DNA from: an uncultured Pelagibacteraceae bacterium
GTDB lineage: Bacteria > Pseudomonadota > Alphaproteobacteria > Pelagibacterales > Pelagibacteraceae
Direction: 5' to 3'
Assembly: GCA_902612325.1 (NCBI GenBank)
Contig: CACMDB010000001.1
Location: 186,001-250,000 of the forward strand
DNA length: 64,000 nt
In this document: in pieces, positions 59,808 to 64,000 of the stretch
Numbering within the stretch: position 1 is the stretch's first letter
How the letters are laid out: the number at the start of each line of letters is the position of its first letter
Notes under the pieces: generated by a model
Told to the model about the DNA's origin: nothing
Databases searched by the model: none
The model's input: the letters and a program-made list of their open reading frames with translations, nothing else
Made by a program: the position numbers and the translations under genes

Positions 59808-61191
59808 ATTAGCAAAAACTGAGGTTATTCACTTCATTGGCATCGGTGGTATTGGCATGAGTGGACTTTCTTTAATTATGAAAGGTAAAGGATTTAAAGT
59901 GCAAGGTAGTGACTTATCATCAAATAAAAATATAGATAGATTGAAAAAAGAAAAAATAAAAGTTTTTATTGGTCAAAAAAAACAAAATTTAAAGAATGCA
60001 ACAATAGCAGTCATTTCCTCAGCAATAAAAAAAAATAATTCAGAATACATTGAAGCTAGAAGAAAAAAACTTCCAATTATTACCAGAGGAAGAATGTTAG
60101 CTCATATTGTTTCTCTTATGAAAAATATTGTTGTAGTTGGTTCACATGGCAAGACCACAACAACTTCTTTAATTACCTCAATACTGCAAAAAACTAAATT
60201 AGATCCAACAATTATTAATGGAGGGGTAATAAATTCTATCAAAAATACTGCTAAATTAGGAAAGAGTGATTGGACAGTTTTAGAAGCAGATGAATCTGAT
60301 GGAAGTTTCCTTCATATACCTCCTACTTATTCAATTATAACAAATATAGACAGAGAGCATATGGATTTTTACAAATCTATGGATGACTTAGAGAAATATT
60401 TTATTGATTTTATAAAAAAAGTTCCTTCTTTTGGAAAATCATTTATTTGTTTAGATGACCCTGTAAATAATAAGATAATTAAAAGATTAAGGAATAGAAA
60501 TTTTTATACCTATGGACTTAATCCAAAATCAAATTTTTTTATTAAGAATATCAATCAAAATAAAAATTTTACAGAATTTGATATATTAGTAAATGTCCCA
60601 AATAAGAAAAAAATAAAAATCAAAAAAATAAGAATACCATTACTGGGTATTCATAATGTAAGAAATTCTGTTGCAGCTACTGCAGTCGCAATTACTATTG
60701 GTATTTCAATTTCTGATATAAAAAAAGGATTAAAAAATTTTAAAGGTGTTCAAAGAAGATTTAATAAAATATTTACTTACAACAACATTGATTTTTATGA
60801 TGATTACGCTCATCATCCAACTGAAATAAAAGTAGTTTTGGATGGTGTAAATAAAGTTTATAAAGATTATGAGATAGTTTGTATTTTTCAACCACATAGA
60901 GTGTCAAGACTTAAAGATTTGAGAAAAGAATTCTCTTCTGCATTTAAGAATGCAGATATTGTTGTTTTATGCCCTGTATATTCAGCGGGAGAAAAAATAA
61001 AGTTAGGGTTTAATTATATAAATTTTGCTAAGGAGATAATAAAAAATTCAAAAGTAAAATTATTCTTAGTAAATGATAATTTTCAACTGGCTAAATTTAT
61101 AAAAAGAAATATGAGTGGAAAAAAAATTGTAGTTGGAATGGGTGCAGGTTCCATCTCTAATTGGATGAGGGAACTCCCCAAATTAATATAA
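59797..61191 (+). CDS. murC: UDP-N-acetylmuramate--L-alanine ligase
   Basis: MurC adds the first stem residue, L-Ala. The 464-residue protein has the UDP-binding loop HFIGIGGIGMSGLSLIMKGK, the ATP loop VVGSHGKTTTTSLI (a typical MurC variant of GTNGKT), EADESDGSFL, NIDREHMDFY, the His/Asp pair in DDYAHHPTEIK and FQPHRVSRLKDL. The stop shares one base with the murB ATG (TAATG). Confidence 0.97.
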   Translation: MKIELAKTEVIHFIGIGGIGMSGLSLIMKGKGFKVQGSDLSSNKNIDRLKKEKIKVFIGQKKQNLKNATIAVISSAIKKNNSEYIEARRKKLPIITRGRMLAHIVSLMKNIVVVGSHGKTTTTSLITSILQKTKLDPTIINGGVINSIKNTAKLGKSDWTVLEADESDGSFLHIPPTYSIITNIDREHMDFYKSMDDLEKYFIDFIKKVPSFGKSFICLDDPVNNKIIKRLRNRNFYTYGLNPKSNFFIKNINQNKNFTEFDILVNVPNKKKIKIKKIRIPLLGIHNVRNSVAATAVAITIGISISDIKKGLKNFKGVQRRFNKIFTYNNIDFYDDYAHHPTEIKVVLDGVNKVYKDYEIVCIFQPHRVSRLKDLRKEFSSAFKNADIVVLCPVYSAGEKIKLGFNYINFAKEIIKNSKVKLFLVNDNFQLAKFIKRNMSGKKIVVGMGAGSISNWMRELPKLI

Positions 61192-62099
61192 TGAAATTAG
61201 ATCAACTAAAAACATTGTTTGGAGAATTTGATGAAAATGTAAGATTTGAGCACGATCTTAAAAAAAAAAATTGGTTTAATATTGGCGGAAAAACAAAAGT
61301 TTTTTTTAAAGCTAACAATCTTCAAGAACTGATTAAATTTTTAAAAATAGTAAATAATCAGGAAAAAATATTTATTCTTGGAGCAGGTTCTAACACTTTA
61401 ATATCTGATGATTTATTTGATGGTATAGTTATAAAATTAGGAAAAAATTTTAATAACATCTCACTTCTTGGAGATGATGTGATAATTGCTGGCAGCGCTG
61501 TGACTGATAAGTCTTTATCAGACTTTGCTGTAAAAAATAGTCTCAGCGGATTTGAGTTTTTATCATGTATACCAGGCACAATAGGAGGTGGAATTAGAAT
61601 GAATGCAGGTTGTTTCAATAAAGAATTTAAAGATATATTGATATCAGTTCAAGCAATCGATAAATCTGGGAATATCATTACTATCCCAAGTAGAGAAATA
61701 AAATTTGAGTACAGAAAAAATAACTTATCCGATAATTTAATTTTTTTAAGCGCTTCATTTAAAGGGTCAAAATCTAGTCCTTCTCGAATAAAAAATGAAA
61801 TTGAGAATTTAGTAAAAAAAAAAGAAAAAGCACAACCTACTCGAATTAAAACTAGCGGAAGCACTTTTAAAAACCCTAAATCTCAAACAAATAAGAAAGT
61901 TTGGGAGTTAATTAAAGAGTCAGTTCCTTTAAACAAAAGTTTTGGTGACGCATGTATTTCAGAAAAACATTGTAATTTTTTTGTAAATAAGGGTAGCGCT
62001 TCTTTTAATGACATGAACAATTTAATTGAATTCGTATCAAAAGAGGTTTTAGAAAAAACCGGTATAAAATTAGAAAAAGAAATTAAGATTTTAAAATAA
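61191..62099 (+). CDS. murB: UDP-N-acetylenolpyruvoylglucosamine reductase
   Basis: MurB reduces the enolpyruvyl group to form UDP-MurNAc, using FAD and NADPH. The 302-residue type II-like enzyme has KKNWFNIGGKTKVFFKANN, the FAD loop ILGAGSNTLISDD, CIPGTIGGGIRMNAGCFNKE, and QPTRIKTSGSTFKNP with the catalytic Ser. I used ATG 61191, coupled to the murC stop; the frame is open from 61161 inside murC. Ddl follows one base later. Confidence 0.96.
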   Translation: MKLDQLKTLFGEFDENVRFEHDLKKKNWFNIGGKTKVFFKANNLQELIKFLKIVNNQEKIFILGAGSNTLISDDLFDGIVIKLGKNFNNISLLGDDVIIAGSAVTDKSLSDFAVKNSLSGFEFLSCIPGTIGGGIRMNAGCFNKEFKDILISVQAIDKSGNIITIPSREIKFEYRKNNLSDNLIFLSASFKGSKSSPSRIKNEIENLVKKKEKAQPTRIKTSGSTFKNPKSQTNKKVWELIKESVPLNKSFGDACISEKHCNFFVNKGSASFNDMNNLIEFVSKEVLEKTGIKLEKEIKILK

Positions 62100-62100
62100 A

Positions 62101-63012
62101 TTGAAAAAAATATTAATAATTTCAGGTGGTATTTCAAAAGAAAGAGCAATCAGCCTTGATACTGGAAGACAAGTAGCTAAGGAATTAAAAAAAAATGATT
62201 ATTTGGTAAAAATAACTGAGCCAAATTTTCAATTATTTGATGTTATTAAAAAATTCAAACCAAACAAAATTTTCAACGCTTTACATGGTCAGTTTGGTGA
62301 GGATGGTTATATCCAAACAATATTAGAGAGATTTAAAATTCCTTATACTCATTCAGGTGTGATTTCATCATCAGTAGCAATGGATAAAGTGTTATCAAAA
62401 AAGATTTTTATAAAGAACAAAATATTGACTCCAAAATTCCTCACCTTTTCTTTCGGCAAAGATAAAAAAAATATTGTTAGAACTATTGAAAAAAAACTTC
62501 GATTTCCAGTCGTGATAAAACCAATCAATGAGGGTTCAAGCGTAAATGTATATATATGTACAAGAAAAGATATCAAAAAAAAATTGAAGTATTTAGAAGA
62601 TTATAAAAAAATAATTATTGAAGAATTTATACCCGGTAGAGAGATTCAGGCTGCAATGATTGGCTCCAAAAAACTGGGTGCAATTGAATTAAAACCAAAA
62701 AGAAAATTTTATGATTATCAAGCAAAATATAATCCAAAAGCAAAAACGGAACATATTATACCAGTGGATTTACCAAAAAAAAAATATGAGCAAATAATGA
62801 AAATTTCTTCCAAAGCACACAGTTTAATAGGTTGTCGAGGAGTTACTCGTTCAGATTTCAAATATTACAGGGGTAAGTTTTATCTTTTAGAAATTAATAC
62901 TCAGCCAGGAATGACAAAACTTTCTTTAGTGCCTGAGATTGCTGCATTTCGTGGTATAAGTTTTATTAAACTTATTGAATTAATTTTAAAAGATGCTTCA
63001 ACAAATAAATAA
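62101..63012 (+). CDS. ddl: D-alanine--D-alanine ligase
   Basis: Ddl joins two D-alanines for MurF. The 303-residue ATP-grasp enzyme begins at TTG 62101, the only start consistent with the N-terminus KKILIISGGISKERAISL. Other motifs are FNALHGQFGEDGYIQTIL, the ATP-site VVIKPINEGSSVNVYI, EEFIPGREIQAAMI, and the metal ligands in FYLLEINTQPGMT. It overlaps ftsQ by 20 bases. Confidence 0.95.
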   Translation: MKKILIISGGISKERAISLDTGRQVAKELKKNDYLVKITEPNFQLFDVIKKFKPNKIFNALHGQFGEDGYIQTILERFKIPYTHSGVISSSVAMDKVLSKKIFIKNKILTPKFLTFSFGKDKKNIVRTIEKKLRFPVVIKPINEGSSVNVYICTRKDIKKKLKYLEDYKKIIIEEFIPGREIQAAMIGSKKLGAIELKPKRKFYDYQAKYNPKAKTEHIIPVDLPKKKYEQIMKISSKAHSLIGCRGVTRSDFKYYRGKFYLLEINTQPGMTKLSLVPEIAAFRGISFIKLIELILKDASTNK

Positions 63013-63661
63013 GAAAATTATTTTATATATTTCTTTGGTAATCATTCTTGGCACTTTAAATAACAAAAATTTGAAAAATTTTGATTTTCCTAAAATTAAT
63101 ATGATTGATATAGAAGGAATAGAATTTAATGAAAATGAATTTTTCAAAATCTCGAACTTAATAAAATTAAATAATCTATTCTCTATTCAAAAATCCCAAA
63201 TAAAAGAAATATTAAATTCTAATAATTTGATTGAAGAATATGAAGTATTTAAAAGATATCCATCATCTCTTGAAATCAAGATTAAAAAAACAAATTTTTT
63301 AGCATCTACGAACATAAATGGAAAAAATTATTTAGTTGGATCTAATGGAAAATTCATTAATACAAAAGACTACTCAAAAAATTTACCTTTTGTTTTTGGA
63401 AATTTTGAAACAGAAAAATTTTTAAAATTTAAAGATATTATTCTTCAAACTAAATTAAAATATAATAAAATTAAAAATTTTTACTATTTTCCCTCAGGGA
63501 GATGGGATATTGAAATGACCTCAGGAGTTTTAATTAAATTACCAATTACAGAAATAAAAGAGTCATTAAATTTATCAATTGATTTACTTGATGATATAGA
63601 ATTTAGTAATATAAAAATTTTGGATATGCGTCAAAAAAATCAAATTGTTATAAATGACTAA
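62993..63661 (+). CDS. ftsQ: Division protein FtsQ (short, divergent)
   Basis: FtsQ bridges early and late divisome proteins. The 222-residue protein has a short cytoplasmic start, one membrane helix (IILYISLVIILGTL) and a POTRA-like segment (INMIDIEGIEFNENEFFKIS, then EVFKRYPSSLEIKIKK). A beta domain follows, including GSNGKFINTKDY and FYYFPSGRWDIEM. It is shorter than most FtsQ. Its place after ddl is canonical. It overlaps the next gene by 8 bases. Confidence 0.85.
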   Translation: MLQQINKKIILYISLVIILGTLNNKNLKNFDFPKINMIDIEGIEFNENEFFKISNLIKLNNLFSIQKSQIKEILNSNNLIEEYEVFKRYPSSLEIKIKKTNFLASTNINGKNYLVGSNGKFINTKDYSKNLPFVFGNFETEKFLKFKDIILQTKLKYNKIKNFYYFPSGRWDIEMTSGVLIKLPITEIKESLNLSIDLLDDIEFSNIKILDMRQKNQIVIND

Positions 63662-64000
63662 CAAAGTAGATTTCCAAACATATCTTTATTTAAATCATAA
63701 TCAATTTATTATTTATGTTGCTGAAATTTTAACAAATCAGAAAATTTATTCTGAAAAATTAACAATAGAAGAAAATTCTTCAGAATTAAAATTTAGTAAA
63801 ATGGATGAATTTTTAGATTCTAACATATTAAAAATTGAAAAAAAATTAAATAGTTTTATTAAAGACGTATATGTCATTTTAGATAGTAAGGAATTTCACT
63901 CAATAAAATTGTCAATCAAAAAAGATAATAATGGAAATCCTTTAAACTCAGAGACTTTAATTCATCCATTAATTGATTTAAAAAATTTATGTCAATCGAA
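63654..64000 (+). CDS. FtsA-position protein, N-terminal part (cut by window edge), divergent
   Basis: A frame opens at ATG 63654, inside the end of ftsQ, and runs off the window after about 115 codons. It begins MTNKVDFQTYLYLNHNQFI. A helix-strand stretch FLDSNILKIEKKLNSFIKD followed by VYVILDSKEFHSIKLSIKK is reminiscent of the FtsA N-terminal subdomain. The FtsA phosphate-1 motif (DxGT/S) expected in the first 20 residues is absent. By position it should be ftsA. It could be a degenerate FtsA or an unrelated lineage protein. Confidence 0.6.
   Translation, partial: MTNKVDFQTYLYLNHNQFIIYVAEILTNQKIYSEKLTIEENSSELKFSKMDEFLDSNILKIEKKLNSFIKDVYVILDSKEFHSIKLSIKKDNNGNPLNSETLIHPLIDLKNLCQS

Overview
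The window is a 64 kb piece of a very AT-rich, tightly packed bacterial chromosome. Small lysine- and asparagine-rich proteins, intergenic gaps often under 30 bases, many 1-4 base gene overlaps, a CcrM-type GANTC methyltransferase, a three-gene cytochrome bc1 operon, an ELM1-family protein and a DciA-mutY junction all point to Alphaproteobacteria. The streamlining and base composition fit the SAR11 clade (Pelagibacterales). That assignment is inference; no 16S rRNA gene is present. No insertion sequence, prophage, CRISPR array or clear foreign island was seen.

Layout. 1-6.1 kb: the start of smc, a DsbA-like protein and DciA on the minus strand, divergent from mutY and a flavin monooxygenase; then ccrM, rnhB and a uracil-DNA glycosylase homologue. 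6.1-16.9 kb: a TPR protein, ispE, tRNA-Gln abutting the CCA-adding enzyme gene, greA, hemF, trmL, the petABC respiratory operon, ychF, pth and rplY. 16.9-24.6 kb: prs, pgeF (apparently starting at CTG), an NDUFAF7-like methyltransferase gene, lgt, ubiK, an overlapping MarR-response regulator-histidine kinase group, ilvE and pgsA. 24.6-35.7 kb: uvrC, folB, a secreted hydrolase, a pteridine-reductase-like SDR and uvrB in one strand-uniform run, then aspC, an ADP-ribosylglycohydrolase relative, trxB, an ELM1-family protein and a 2OG-Fe(II) oxygenase. 35.8-44.7 kb: carAB, yqeY, dnaG, rpoD and two tRNAs. 44.7-47.3 kb: mlaC, mlaA, an amidase and the RNase P RNA. 47.3-64 kb: the division and cell wall cluster mraZ-ftsZ-rsmH-ftsL-ftsI-murEF-mraY-murD-ftsW-murG-murC-murB-ddl-ftsQ-(ftsA-like, cut by the window end).

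How it fits together. The last 17 kb encode nearly all of the lipid I/II pathway and the septal machinery under promoters upstream of mraZ. Those promoters carry a 10-bp-periodic CCCA array resembling a MraZ operator. Both of their -35 boxes contain GACTC, a GANTC methylation site. The predicted ccrM promoter at 4.75 kb also has GANTC sites, one in its spacer and one overlapping its -10 box. This suggests a compact methylation-linked control of division and of the methyltransferase itself, as described for Caulobacter ftsZ and ccrM; here it is a hypothesis.

Other unusual points: a MurE-MurF fusion, ftsZ moved to second place in the dcw cluster, an FtsA-position protein without the usual N-terminal nucleotide motif, a DnaG primase lacking three of four zinc ligands, a tRNA-Val with abnormal D and T loops, and convergent genes whose stop codons are interleaved.
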